Assembly: GCA_002367105.1 (NCBI GenBank)
Contig: DFCS01000011.1
Coordinates: 1 to 64,000, forward strand
Reading direction: 5' to 3'
Source: Hungatella sp. UBA3048
Lineage (GTDB): Bacteria; Bacillota; Clostridia; Lachnospirales; Lachnospiraceae
Length of the DNA: 64,000 nt
Positions 8,474-17,117 of the stretch are shown here, piece by piece; within the stretch, counting starts at the first letter, position 1, and each line of letters starts with the position of its first letter. The position numbers were made by a program, and so were the translations under genes. The notes under the pieces are model-generated. The model ran no database searches. It saw nothing but the letters and a program-made list of their open reading frames with translations, and was not told the origin of the DNA.

Positions 8474-9970
8474 TCAACACTTGTCATTCGGAAAAGCTTT
8501 TTGGTAAGCAGCTAATTCATCCGCATAATCCCGTCTTATAATTTCATTCCAGATGTCAGCATTTGTAATACCGCAGTTCTCGGGAAGAAACACAGGATCA
8601 ATTCCTTTCTTCATCTGTCTCTCATAATCCTTCAGTGTTGCTAAACCTGGTTTATAAAGTAATACAAGACTTCCGACATTAACTATAGATATAATCCCGC
8701 ACATTGCTGATGCCAAATTCCATATCGTTGCAGATGAGATCAATGGTCCTGCAAATGCCATAATAACAGTGGCTAAATTAATATACACCATCGTTTTTTT
8801 CGCACGGGCCCCACCAATATCGCTTTTAAAGAGGTAACGGTTAATACAATTTAAATATACCGAATATGCCATAACTGTGGTAAATGTGAAAAAGAACATG
8901 GCAATTGCGATAAACACTGCTCCTCCCCCTGAAATAAGAGAGTCAACTGCCATAGCGGTAAATTGGCTGCTGTCACCAACGACATTTGAAACAAGAAAGC
9001 TTCCATCAGGTGATAACACATTGTAACGTCCTGAGCACAGGATCATCAGAGCTGTTGCAGTACATATCAGCAATGATATAAAAACAGAAAACGCTTGTGA
9101 AAGCCCTGCCTTGGCAGGATGCGATACATCTGTACAGCCAGCTACCCATGCGCCTGTACCAAGTCCTGCTTCATTTGAAAAAATACCTCGCTTAACCCCC
9201 CATGAAACCGCAGAACCAACTAATCCCCCAAAAAGAGCATTCATATTCAATGCGGAACCAACAATCATTGCAAGCATAGAGGGTACTTGCTTAAAGTTTA
9301 CAATTAGCATAATGACTGCTACAGCAACATAAAGAAGCGACATAAAAGGAACCGCTTTTTCGGCAACCCTTGCAATTTGCTTTGCTCCGCCAAAAACTAC
9401 TGCACTAAGTAAAACTGTATATGCCACTGCAGTTACAATGGAAGGGATATTAAAACTTAATGATGCAACTGAACTAAATGCGTTCGATTGTAACCCCGCA
9501 AATATTATCAAGAATACAATACTAAAGATTGCATAAAACATACCTACAGGCTTTGCTTTCAACCCCTTTTCCATGTAAAATGAAGGTCCTCCAACATATT
9601 CGTCCCCAGCTTTTTGCTTCCAGATTTGTGCTAATGCCGATTCGATATAAGCCGAAGAAGCACAAATAATCGACATCACCCACATCCAAAAAATAGCACC
9701 TGGTCCGCCGAACAATATTGCGCTTGCCGTACCCGTAATATTGCCAGTACCTACACGACCGCCAATTGCAATATTTAATGCCTGAAAACCAGTCATGCCT
9801 GTTTCAGATTTATTGCCTCCAAAAGAACATTTAATCATTTCTTTAAAAAGTCTAATTTGTACAAATTTCATTGCTAAGGAAAAAATCAAACCGCAAATCA
9901 AGCAAAACCAAACTAAAACCGGCCCCCAAACAAATGTATCAACTGCCCCAATGATATCACCTATAGTCAT
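8474..9970 (-). CDS. Sodium:alanine/amino-acid symporter (AGCS family)
   Basis: 498 residues with about 11 hydrophobic helices. Family hallmarks are the N-terminal GIGGRVGTGNITG-like loop (IGGRVGTGN), FWMWVMS, and EAGLGTG followed by the conserved region before TDVSHP. It imports alanine, glycine or related small amino acids with sodium. GAGGAGG is seven bases before the ATG. It lies just downstream (52 nt) of the MalY-type lyase on the same strand, suggesting import of a sulfur or small amino acid that the lyase then degrades. The family does not tell the exact substrate. Confidence 0.92.
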   Translation of the reverse strand: MTIGDIIGAVDTFVWGPVLVWFCLICGLIFSLAMKFVQIRLFKEMIKCSFGGNKSETGMTGFQALNIAIGGRVGTGNITGTASAILFGGPGAIFWMWVMSIICASSAYIESALAQIWKQKAGDEYVGGPSFYMEKGLKAKPVGMFYAIFSIVFLIIFAGLQSNAFSSVASLSFNIPSIVTAVAYTVLLSAVVFGGAKQIARVAEKAVPFMSLLYVAVAVIMLIVNFKQVPSMLAMIVGSALNMNALFGGLVGSAVSWGVKRGIFSNEAGLGTGAWVAGCTDVSHPAKAGLSQAFSVFISLLICTATALMILCSGRYNVLSPDGSFLVSNVVGDSSQFTAMAVDSLISGGGAVFIAIAMFFFTFTTVMAYSVYLNCINRYLFKSDIGGARAKKTMVYINLATVIMAFAGPLISSATIWNLASAMCGIISIVNVGSLVLLYKPGLATLKDYERQMKKGIDPVFLPENCGITNADIWNEIIRRDYADELAAYQKAFPNDKC

Positions 9971-10021
9971 TGTTCATCCTCCTCTAATTACTTACTTTAA
10001 TAAGTTATTAAGTATATCAAA

Positions 10022-11209
10022 CTAATTATCCGTTAATTCTTTAATTGCTTTGACTATTCTATTTAATCCTTCTTCCAGCATACTTTGTGGGCAAGCAACT
10101 GTCATTCTAAAATATCCTGCGCCAGATTTTCCAAATACATGACCGTTTTCAATCAATAAATCATATTTTGTAATCAGTAATTCAAATAATTCTTCATAAT
10201 CAACATATGCCCCAAAATTTATCCAGGCCAAAAATGTCCCTTCAGGCTTTTTGTATTTTACTTTTGGAAGATGTTTATTAAGATAATTCACTAAGAAGTC
10301 AAAGTTCCCCTCAACATATTCCATGACTTCGTCAACCCAATATTCGCATTTATTATAAGCGGTCTCTGTTAAAACCATATCCAGCGGCGGAGCAAAACTA
10401 ATATAATGTTTTCTTCTTGTTTCTTTGTGCCATATTTGTTTTAACTCTTCATCATCTATGATTATTTGAGAAATTGGTACCCCTCCAACATTGAAGGTCT
10501 TGCCTAAAGCCACAGCAGTAATAATTTTACTGTAATCAGTTACCGTCTTAGTTGGATAATGCGTTACATTATCTCGTGTTAAGTCACAATGCAATTCGTC
10601 TGAAAAAATTAAAACATCATTTTCCTGACACAAATCAATTACTCTCTTTAATTCATCTTTTGTCCATACTCTGCCTACCGGATTATGCGGTGAACATAAA
10701 ACCAGCATTGTATTATTAGGATCTTTTAATTTATTTTCCAAATCAACAAAATCAATGCTATAATTCTCATCGTTATTTATTAATTCATTATTTACTACTT
10801 TTCTATCTGTTCCTTCTATTAACTCAGCGAACGGATAAAATACAGGTTCTTGAATAATAACCCCTTCCCCTTTTTTCGTAAATCCCCTTATTACAAAACC
10901 CAGTGCCGGTAAAACACCTGGTGAATAAAAGATAGAATCCCTTGAGATGGTCCAATCGAACCGTCTTTTATACCATCCCTGAACAGCTTCAAAATAGCTG
11001 TCGCCTGGCATAGAATGTCCAAGAAAACCATGTTCAACCCTTTTGGTCAATGCTTCGGTGATTTCGTCAGCAACTTTAAATTCCATATCCGAAAGCCATA
11101 GAGGCAGCGCCGTGTCTGATACTCTGCTGTCCACAAAATCTTTGTGATCCCATTTAACACAATCCGTACCTCTCCTATCGTACAGCTTGTCTAAATTTAA
11201 TTTCCCCAT
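10022..11209 (-). CDS. MalY/PatB-type PLP-dependent C-S beta-lyase
   Basis: About 395 residues, fold type I aminotransferase family. Seen are the N-terminal DRRGTDCVKWD motif of the MalY/PatB group, CSPHNPVGR, the cofactor aspartate in IFSDELHCD (Asp204) and the Schiff-base lysine in VALGKTF (Lys237). Such enzymes cleave cystathionine or S-alkyl-cysteines to pyruvate, ammonia and a thiol. A GTG at 11221 overlaps the AAAGGAG site, so the ATG at 11209 is preferred. It is divergent from an XRE regulator and followed by the amino-acid symporter. A degraded copy of its upstream region and of the XRE gene exists at 29416-29866. Confidence 0.88.
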   Translation of the reverse strand: MGKLNLDKLYDRRGTDCVKWDHKDFVDSRVSDTALPLWLSDMEFKVADEITEALTKRVEHGFLGHSMPGDSYFEAVQGWYKRRFDWTISRDSIFYSPGVLPALGFVIRGFTKKGEGVIIQEPVFYPFAELIEGTDRKVVNNELINNDENYSIDFVDLENKLKDPNNTMLVLCSPHNPVGRVWTKDELKRVIDLCQENDVLIFSDELHCDLTRDNVTHYPTKTVTDYSKIITAVALGKTFNVGGVPISQIIIDDEELKQIWHKETRRKHYISFAPPLDMVLTETAYNKCEYWVDEVMEYVEGNFDFLVNYLNKHLPKVKYKKPEGTFLAWINFGAYVDYEELFELLITKYDLLIENGHVFGKSGAGYFRMTVACPQSMLEEGLNRIVKAIKELTDN

Positions 11210-11424
11210 AATAAATGCCACTCCTTTATACTTTTTTGTTGATTATGACATAGAAAATCACGAAAAACAACTTTACAAAATTCTATTTAGAAGACCATAA
11301 AAATTTATATTGTTTCATCACAGTAGACTTTTACCTATAATTCGGATATAATATACATAGTAAATTGTATAACTACACTATATTCATGCTTTTAGAACCT
11401 TTATACGAAACGAGGTGGAGTTTT

Positions 11425-12141
11425 ATGTCGGACTATTTAATAGAACTGGGCATCATTCTTAGAAACGTGAGAAAATTACGTGGCTTTACTATCCAACAGC
11501 TAGCAGATAAAATTCAAAAAAGTAAATCAACATTATCCAAATACGAACGCGGTGAAATAGCAATAGACATTCTTACTATCAGTGAAATTTCTCAAGTTTT
11601 AAAAATAAGCATTGATGAATTATTACCAAAATTCAGTAATATGTCAAGTCAGCATTGTCAACCATCCGTTGCAAAAGTACCATCATTTTTCAAAAATAAT
11701 ACATGTTTTTATTCTTATTATTATGACGGTAGGAATAAAAATATAATTTGCTCCACTCTGTTGATTAAAAAGGCTCGTGATGATAATTCTAATAGGGTTC
11801 ATATGTATATGAACATAAAAGATATAAATTATCCTCAAGCATGTGAAAATACATACTATGGGCTGATGACTCATCATGATATAATTACAAGATTCGATTT
11901 CATTAATCGGGATACTTCAATAGAAAAAGCAACAATAGCGATTCTCTCCCCATTTGTTGAAAACGATGAAAGATGGGGGCTTTGGTCAGGAATTTCTACA
12001 AGACCAGTAATGCCAGCTTCAATAAAGATGCTCTTTACAAAAACTCCCCAAAAGATAGATAACGATCTAAAAAAGAAATTAATTATAACTCAAGAAGATT
12101 ATAAACTACTTAAACTTTATAATATGTTTACCGTATTTTAA
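11425..12141 (+). CDS. XRE-family transcriptional regulator
   Basis: About 238 residues. The N-terminal 65 residues are an HTH_3 domain (LRNVRKLRGFTIQQLADKI, SKSTLSKYERGE). The C-terminal two thirds show no domain I recognise and are aromatic-rich (YSYYYDGRN). An in-frame ATG at 11365 exists, but GAGGTGGAG at 11412-11420 sets the start at 11425. Its position, divergent from the MalY-type gene, suggests that it controls the lyase/symporter operon. A strong terminator follows. Confidence 0.85.
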   Translation: MSDYLIELGIILRNVRKLRGFTIQQLADKIQKSKSTLSKYERGEIAIDILTISEISQVLKISIDELLPKFSNMSSQHCQPSVAKVPSFFKNNTCFYSYYYDGRNKNIICSTLLIKKARDDNSNRVHMYMNIKDINYPQACENTYYGLMTHHDIITRFDFINRDTSIEKATIAILSPFVENDERWGLWSGISTRPVMPASIKMLFTKTPQKIDNDLKKKLIITQEDYKLLKLYNMFTVF

Positions 12142-12196
12142 TCTATGGAAATTTCAAAATAAGAATAATACTGATACATCTTTACATAATGGAACA

Positions 12197-12257
12197 CCCC
12201 CTGCTTTCTCATATGTATAGCACAATGTGCTCTTGCCTATGATTGCAGGGGGCGTTT
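12197..12257 (+). terminator. Branched terminator after the XRE gene
   Basis: CCCCCTGC (12197-12204) pairs with GCAGGGGG (12245-12252), followed by CGTTTT. The loop holds its own hairpin (AGCACA/TGTGCT). It separates this gene from the convergent GH1 gene that ends at 12302. Confidence 0.7.
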
Positions 12258-12301
12258 TCTTCGATTATAATCTCAAATTTTCTTTTTAATTTCCTATTCT
12301 G

Positions 12302-13738
12302 TTACAAATCCTCTCCGTTGCTTGCAATAACCTTCCGATACCAATCAAACGAATCTTTTTTCCTTCTGGAAAGATCACCGGAGCCGTCATCATATTTCTC
12401 TACAAAAATAAAACCGTATCGTTTTGCCATCTCGCCTGTAGTGGCACTAACTAAATCTATGCACCCCCAGGGGGTGTAGCCCATTAAATCTACACCATCC
12501 TTTACTGCTTCCTTCATATACTCAATGTGTCGGCGCAGGTAGTCAATCCGGTAGCTGTCGTGAATACTGCCATCTTCTTCAATCCGGTCATAAGCGCCCA
12601 GGCCGTTTTCCACTACCATGAGCGGAATACGGTAACGCCCATACAATTCATTTAAAGTATAACGCAGCCCCTTAGGATCAATCTGCCACCCCCAATCACT
12701 GGATAGCAGATAAGGATTTTTAACACCATCAGTCAAATTCCCGCCGATTTTTGCCTGGGTCGGATCGGCACTCTCACAGTTGGACATATAATAACTGAAG
12801 GTATAGAAATCTACACAGCCGTTTTTCAGGATTTCCATATCCTCCTTTTCCATAGCAATGTGAATGCAATTGTCCTCCAAGTACCGCTTCATAAAGAAAG
12901 AATATTCTCCCCGCACCTGTACATCGCCGCAAAATTGGTTCATAATCTGGTTTTTCTTCTGAGCCAGCAGAATATCGTCCGGATTGCAGGTTAAGGGATA
13001 TGTGGTAATGTGGTTGATCATGCAGCCAATCTTATATTCCGGATCGATTTCATGCCCGGCACGGACCGCCAGGGCACTGGCCACCAGCTGGTGATGCAGT
13101 CCCTGAAAGCGAAGCTGAGGAATATCCACCTGGCTGGCAAACTCTGTGGTTCCTTCATTTAATATTCCAAGACACAGAAAACTGCCCATAACCATGGTTG
13201 CAGAGTTGATTTCGTTAAAGGTAAGCCAATATTTCACCTTGCCTTTATAGCGGACAAACAGAACCCTGGCGTACTTTACAAACAGATTAATACACTCTCT
13301 GGAAGCCCAGCCATTGTATTTTTCCGTCAGGGCAAAGGGCATTTCATAGTGGGAAATGGTAATCAGGGGTTCAATTCCATGTTTTCGGCATTCATCAATC
13401 ACAGCATCGTAAAACAGCAGCCCCGCTTCGTTGGGCTCTTCTTCCATACCTGTGGGAAAAATGCGTGTCCAGGCAATAGAGAAGCGAAAGCATTTAAAAC
13501 CCATTTCTGCAAAAAGGGCAATGTCCTCTTTATAATGATGATAGAAATCAATAGCCTCATGGCTGGGATAAAAGGTTCCGTCTTCAATCGTTCTGGTAAT
13601 TCTTTTGGAGCGGGTATGAGATCCGCCGGTGCACATATCTGAGGTGGAAATACCCTTCCCATCTACATTCCATGCTCCCTCACACTGGTTGGCTGCCACA
13701 GCACCGCCCCATAAAAAGCCTTCTTTAAAAACCGACAT
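12302..13738 (-). CDS. GH1 6-phospho-beta-glucosidase, last gene of the NTF2/OYE operon
   Basis: 478 residues from the ATG at 13738, chosen because AGGAGAG lies just before it. The in-frame ATG at 13813 would overlap the gene upstream. GH1 motifs are complete: FLWGGAVAANQ, acid/base TFNE (Glu176) and nucleophile VVENG (Glu377). It should cleave a phosphorylated beta-glucoside imported by the PTS genes of the same operon (IIA, IIB, IIC at 16445-21376), releasing glucose-6-phosphate and an aglycone. It resembles the enzyme at 4182 more than the one at 25774: the strings NGVKNP/DGVKNP and GWQIDP are shared with the former. Confidence 0.92.
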   Translation of the reverse strand: MSVFKEGFLWGGAVAANQCEGAWNVDGKGISTSDMCTGGSHTRSKRITRTIEDGTFYPSHEAIDFYHHYKEDIALFAEMGFKCFRFSIAWTRIFPTGMEEEPNEAGLLFYDAVIDECRKHGIEPLITISHYEMPFALTEKYNGWASRECINLFVKYARVLFVRYKGKVKYWLTFNEINSATMVMGSFLCLGILNEGTTEFASQVDIPQLRFQGLHHQLVASALAVRAGHEIDPEYKIGCMINHITTYPLTCNPDDILLAQKKNQIMNQFCGDVQVRGEYSFFMKRYLEDNCIHIAMEKEDMEILKNGCVDFYTFSYYMSNCESADPTQAKIGGNLTDGVKNPYLLSSDWGWQIDPKGLRYTLNELYGRYRIPLMVVENGLGAYDRIEEDGSIHDSYRIDYLRRHIEYMKEAVKDGVDLMGYTPWGCIDLVSATTGEMAKRYGFIFVEKYDDGSGDLSRRKKDSFDWYRKVIASNGEDL

Positions 13739-13766
13739 ATTCACTCTCCTAACCTTTAGTTCAACT

Positions 13767-14711
13767 TTACTTTTTATAAGATAATACTCCCCGTATGTTC
13801 TTACAAAACTCAACCTTTACAATTTGCCAGACATCATCAGTCTTTTTTAAATTGACCGTATAATCCAATGTCAGCCAATTTGCCAGATACGTCTCCTGAT
13901 TTATGGTCTTAGAGCCTATCCGGTTTGGCTCCAGGCGTGACATGCTCACCTGTGCCTGCCGTCCCGTTATTTGAATGTCCATAATCTGGTATGTATGGTG
14001 GAGGCAGGGTTCCTTCTGGTTCAATTGAAACAAAAAATCAGTCCATTCCTTTACACCTGAAAACGTTTTTCCATGATATCCATCTATGACCCGGACGTCT
14101 TCACAGGCAATCTCGCCAAACAGGCCATAGTCCTCCGAGTCGATAACCCATCCATAAAGAAACATAAGCTCCCGGATCTGCTCTTTATCTGATTCCGGTT
14201 CCTCTGTCTGGAAAATCACCCTTGGCACACCGTCCCGTTTCCATGAAATCACCTGTTTATGCTTCTTTGGCATACTGAAATCAATCATCTTCCAATCTTT
14301 CACCCAATATGTATTCCCATCTGTCCAGCAAAGGTCAAAGAGAATCCTGCTAATTTTCCAATCCTCCTTCTTACAGAGGCTCAATACAAATGTTCCCCCA
14401 TACTGAAAATAATGAAATTCTCCGTTTTCTGAATGGCGGACATAAAGCTGATGCAGATGGCAGCTGATCTGTGCCTGAGCTCCCTTCCAATGAAGTATGA
14501 TATTCTCTAAATTCTGCTTTACATATTCCGCGCCCGAGACCGGCAAAGCAAAGAGGTTCTTCACAGCTTCAACACCTTTTCCTTTGCCGATATGGTAGCA
14601 TTCCGCTTCCACATCATCTTCAAATATGGATAAATTCCGGAAATCACCATTTCTCAGCCCATCTCCAAATGAATCCAAAAGCTGCAGGATTTTTTTCTTT
14701 GTCTCAGTCAA
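13767..14711 (-). CDS. Tandem NTF2/SnoaL-like domain protein A
   Basis: About 314 residues, two NTF2-like (SnoaL/ketosteroid-isomerase type) cone folds in tandem. The first ends near the TYWVKDWKMIDF segment and the second starts near REQIRELMFLYGW-like sequence. The C-terminal LEPNRIGSKT motif is shared with protein C (19067). AGGAGG followed eight bases later by TTG (14711) is the best start; the ATG at 14744 has no ribosome site. NTF2-like proteins include dehydratases and isomerases such as the bile-acid dehydratase BaiE. The sequence alone does not prove catalysis. It lies between SDR and GH1 genes in one operon. Confidence 0.7.
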   Translation of the reverse strand: MTETKKKILQLLDSFGDGLRNGDFRNLSIFEDDVEAECYHIGKGKGVEAVKNLFALPVSGAEYVKQNLENIILHWKGAQAQISCHLHQLYVRHSENGEFHYFQYGGTFVLSLCKKEDWKISRILFDLCWTDGNTYWVKDWKMIDFSMPKKHKQVISWKRDGVPRVIFQTEEPESDKEQIRELMFLYGWVIDSEDYGLFGEIACEDVRVIDGYHGKTFSGVKEWTDFLFQLNQKEPCLHHTYQIMDIQITGRQAQVSMSRLEPNRIGSKTINQETYLANWLTLDYTVNLKKTDDVWQIVKVEFCKNIRGVLSYKK

Positions 14712-14758
14712 TGTTACTACCTCCTGTACTGTTTTCAGTTGCATTGAGGGCCAAATGT

Positions 14759-15502
14759 CTATCCGGCAGTAAAACCTCCATCCACCCTCAGCTCCGCTCC
14801 AGTTATAAACCTTGCTTCATCACTTGCAAGGAATAAAATTGCATTCGCTACATCCTCAGGTGTTCCATAGTAATTTAATGCCTGTCTGTCCATAAACTGC
14901 ATAGCCTTTTCAGGTCTGGCTCCATCAGTCATAGGAGTTTCTATCCAGCCGGGACATACCGTATTTACACGGATATTATCCTCGCCATAGTTTACTGCCA
15001 CACGCCTTGACATCGAATACAGTGCGCCTTTACTTGCAGGATACACCGTTCCTCCGCCAATCCCAACTACTCCGCCTACACTTGTCACATTAACAATTGA
15101 ACCTTTTTTTCTCTCCTGCATATAAGGAATGCAATATTTCATTCCCAAATATGGACCATACGCGTTAATGTTCATGATGCTATCCCACAACTCACGGCTT
15201 CCTTCAGCTACTTTTTCCCGTGAAGTCACTCCGGCATTATTTACCAGCACATCAATTCTCCCGGTTTTTTTCATCACCGAGCTTGTTACTTCTTCCCATG
15301 CCCTCTCATCGGAAACATCCATTACTGCTACCAGACATTGGTGCCCTTTTTCTTCTATTTCCAGTTTCAGCAGTTCCAGTTCTTTCTGCTTTCTTCCAAT
15401 TGCCACTACTACGGCGCCCTTGTCTGCAAATAGCACAGCTGCAGCCCTGCCTACACCGCTGGATGCGCCTGTTACAATTACGACTTCACCATTAAATCCC
15501 AT
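14759..15502 (-). CDS. Short-chain dehydrogenase/reductase (SDR)
   Basis: 247 residues, classical SDR. Seen are the dinucleotide motif TGASSGVG (11-18), NNAG (88-91) and the catalytic Ser141, Tyr154 and Lys158 in YPASK. The C-terminus AELRVDGGFTAG is typical. GRK after the second strand suggests NADP(H) use, as inference. It oxidises or reduces a hydroxyl/keto group, probably on the aglycone or a derived intermediate. The upstream in-frame ATG at 15586 overlaps the preceding gene; ATG 15502 starts the conserved core 19 nt after that gene's stop. The ribosome site is weak (GGATGG), suggesting translational coupling. Confidence 0.9.
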   Translation of the reverse strand: MGFNGEVVIVTGASSGVGRAAAVLFADKGAVVVAIGRKQKELELLKLEIEEKGHQCLVAVMDVSDERAWEEVTSSVMKKTGRIDVLVNNAGVTSREKVAEGSRELWDSIMNINAYGPYLGMKYCIPYMQERKKGSIVNVTSVGGVVGIGGGTVYPASKGALYSMSRRVAVNYGEDNIRVNTVCPGWIETPMTDGARPEKAMQFMDRQALNYYGTPEDVANAILFLASDEARFITGAELRVDGGFTAG

Positions 15503-15521
15503 TGCTGTCCCATCCGTTTTT

Positions 15522-16442
15522 CTAATATACCTGCTGGTTATCTGCCGGCAGATCTTCCCTGCTGAATACCACCCGGTATATTTCAAATTTTTCTCTTTCT
15601 TTTCTCAACGTAAATATGTATCTTGCTTTATATGCATATTTCAGTTCAGAATAACTGCTTCCCATTTCTTTAAACTTACAGTTTCTGAGCAGATAACCTT
15701 CAACAACCATATTGCCCCCGCTCTGCTTCATCTTACTGATAAACAGAGCATGTTGAGCATTCGAAACTGTATGTCTGTATTGTTTTAAAAACTCTAAAAC
15801 TCTGTCTGCACCAATATAAGACGTTTCAATGTTTTCAAAAATCCCCTCTTTATTAAATACTTCCACAAAGGAATACCAGTCCCCATTGTCAATTGCATAC
15901 GCATATTTATATATTATCTCCAGCGCTGTCTCTTCATCGGTCCGGTTTTCAGGGCTGTCTTTAAGACCTCTCCAGGGTGCATCATATTCGCTCACGATAC
16001 ACAGTGAATGCCCACCGTACACGACCGGATCATTCAGTTTGTACTTCAGCAGATTTTCCCCGGAGCTCATATCCAGATCATATCTGCATTCATTCAGCAG
16101 CCATTTATGGTTTTTCCACTGGTAGGAGTTACTATATCTTCCGGCATACTCAAAAACAATTTTTCCCTCCTGATTAAATATCACGTTCTGGACATAAATA
16201 CTTTGCCTGGCAATCTTATCGTTCTTGCAGACCACATGATTTGTGTAAAGTGACTTTATCCTGTAATCCGATGTCAGTCTCAAACGCCTTTTCAATTCTA
16301 AGCAGGAGTGTACATCCGGGCAGATGCTGAATTGTGCATAAAACCCATCAGTGACCCACTCTTTTTTTATGGAAGAATCATCATACAAAGACTGCTCAAA
16401 TCCCGTAAAAAATTGATACAGGTTTTCTTCACATTCACCCAT
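15522..16442 (-). CDS. Tandem NTF2/SnoaL-like domain protein B
   Basis: 306 residues. Two NTF2-like domains are inferred from shared landmarks with protein C: GGHSLCIVSEYDAPWR versus GGHALAAVHEYESPYR, then PEN and a KYAYAIDN/RYAAGLDN helix. The start lies 2 nt after the PTS IIA stop, so the genes are translationally coupled. It lacks the LEP-R-GSKT motif of A and C, having RNCKFKEMGSS there, so the three copies are not interchangeable. The likely role is as a dehydratase, isomerase or binding protein acting on the aglycone. No named family was recognised beyond NTF2-like. Confidence 0.65.
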   Translation of the reverse strand: MGECEENLYQFFTGFEQSLYDDSSIKKEWVTDGFYAQFSICPDVHSCLELKRRLRLTSDYRIKSLYTNHVVCKNDKIARQSIYVQNVIFNQEGKIVFEYAGRYSNSYQWKNHKWLLNECRYDLDMSSGENLLKYKLNDPVVYGGHSLCIVSEYDAPWRGLKDSPENRTDEETALEIIYKYAYAIDNGDWYSFVEVFNKEGIFENIETSYIGADRVLEFLKQYRHTVSNAQHALFISKMKQSGGNMVVEGYLLRNCKFKEMGSSYSELKYAYKARYIFTLRKEREKFEIYRVVFSREDLPADNQQVY

Positions 16443-16444
16443 GA

Positions 16445-16759
16445 CTATCTCTTACCCATTTTCTGATATACGTCAATAAATTCTTCCGCAATCATCTTAA
16501 AGCCTTCCGCACTCATCAACTGATCCTCCGAGTGCATAAGAATCATGGATACAGCCACCCCTTCTCCAGCCGCTTCCTGGGTCAGAAGTCCTGCATGTGC
16601 ACAGTGGCCTTCCCGAAACATCTCAACGCCTTCTTTAACCAATTCCCTGGCTTTCTCAAACTGTCCATTTTTTGCCGCCTGAATTGCCTCGATATATAAG
16701 CTCCTTGCGGTTCCTACTGAAGATATTATCTTAAAACAAGTTAATTCCATGCCTTCCAT
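16445..16759 (-). CDS. PTS EIIA, lactose/cellobiose family
   Basis: 104 residues, the standard length for a Lac-family IIA three-helix bundle. The phosphorylated histidine is His76 in LMHSEDQLM. It passes phosphate from HPr to the IIB encoded 3 nt upstream (16763-17068). Its presence between IIB and an NTF2-like gene ties the unusual enzymes to PTS uptake. The start ATG 16759 overlaps the ribosome site region GGGGAG formed by the end of the IIB gene. Confidence 0.93.
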   Translation of the reverse strand: MEGMELTCFKIISSVGTARSLYIEAIQAAKNGQFEKARELVKEGVEMFREGHCAHAGLLTQEAAGEGVAVSMILMHSEDQLMSAEGFKMIAEEFIDVYQKMGKR

Positions 16760-16762
16760 CTT

Positions 16763-17068
16763 TTACTCCCCAATCATTCCCTGAATTTTTTTTAAAATAC
16801 CATCTGCATTCATTGTTCCATAGTCACGCATATCAATCACATCTACAATCTTACCGGGCAGCTCATCCTTCACTCTTGTCAGGTTAAAGCGAACCTGAGG
16901 CCCCAGCAAAATCAGATCCGCATCGGCCCCGTAAATTGATGCTTCTGTTACTGCATGGGCTGAAATATCATATTCTTTTCCACATTTCTTTGCACAGTCC
17001 AATATTTTGTTAACCAAAATTCCTGTTGACATTCCTTCTGAACACAATAGCACGATTTTCTTCATCAT
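16763..17068 (-). CDS. PTS EIIB, lactose/cellobiose family
   Basis: 101 residues. The phosphocysteine is Cys9 in VLLCSEGMSTG. Two start codons, 17068 and 17065, are adjacent; AGAGGT suits either. It phosphorylates the sugar during transport through the IIC encoded at 20090. In most Lac-family loci IIB, IIA and IIC are adjacent. Here the OYE and an NTF2-like gene are inserted between IIC and IIB, an arrangement that suggests a single regulated pathway. Confidence 0.93.
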   Translation of the reverse strand: MMKKIVLLCSEGMSTGILVNKILDCAKKCGKEYDISAHAVTEASIYGADADLILLGPQVRFNLTRVKDELPGKIVDVIDMRDYGTMNADGILKKIQGMIGE

Positions 17069-17117
17069 TTTACCTCTTTAAATTTCATACTTTTATAATA
17101 GAACCAAACCCATTGAT

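Noticed and set aside
15129..15788. A 219-codon plus-strand frame over the SDR and NTF2-like genes
   Set aside because: Low-complexity Ser/Thr/Phe translation antisense to two well-supported genes.
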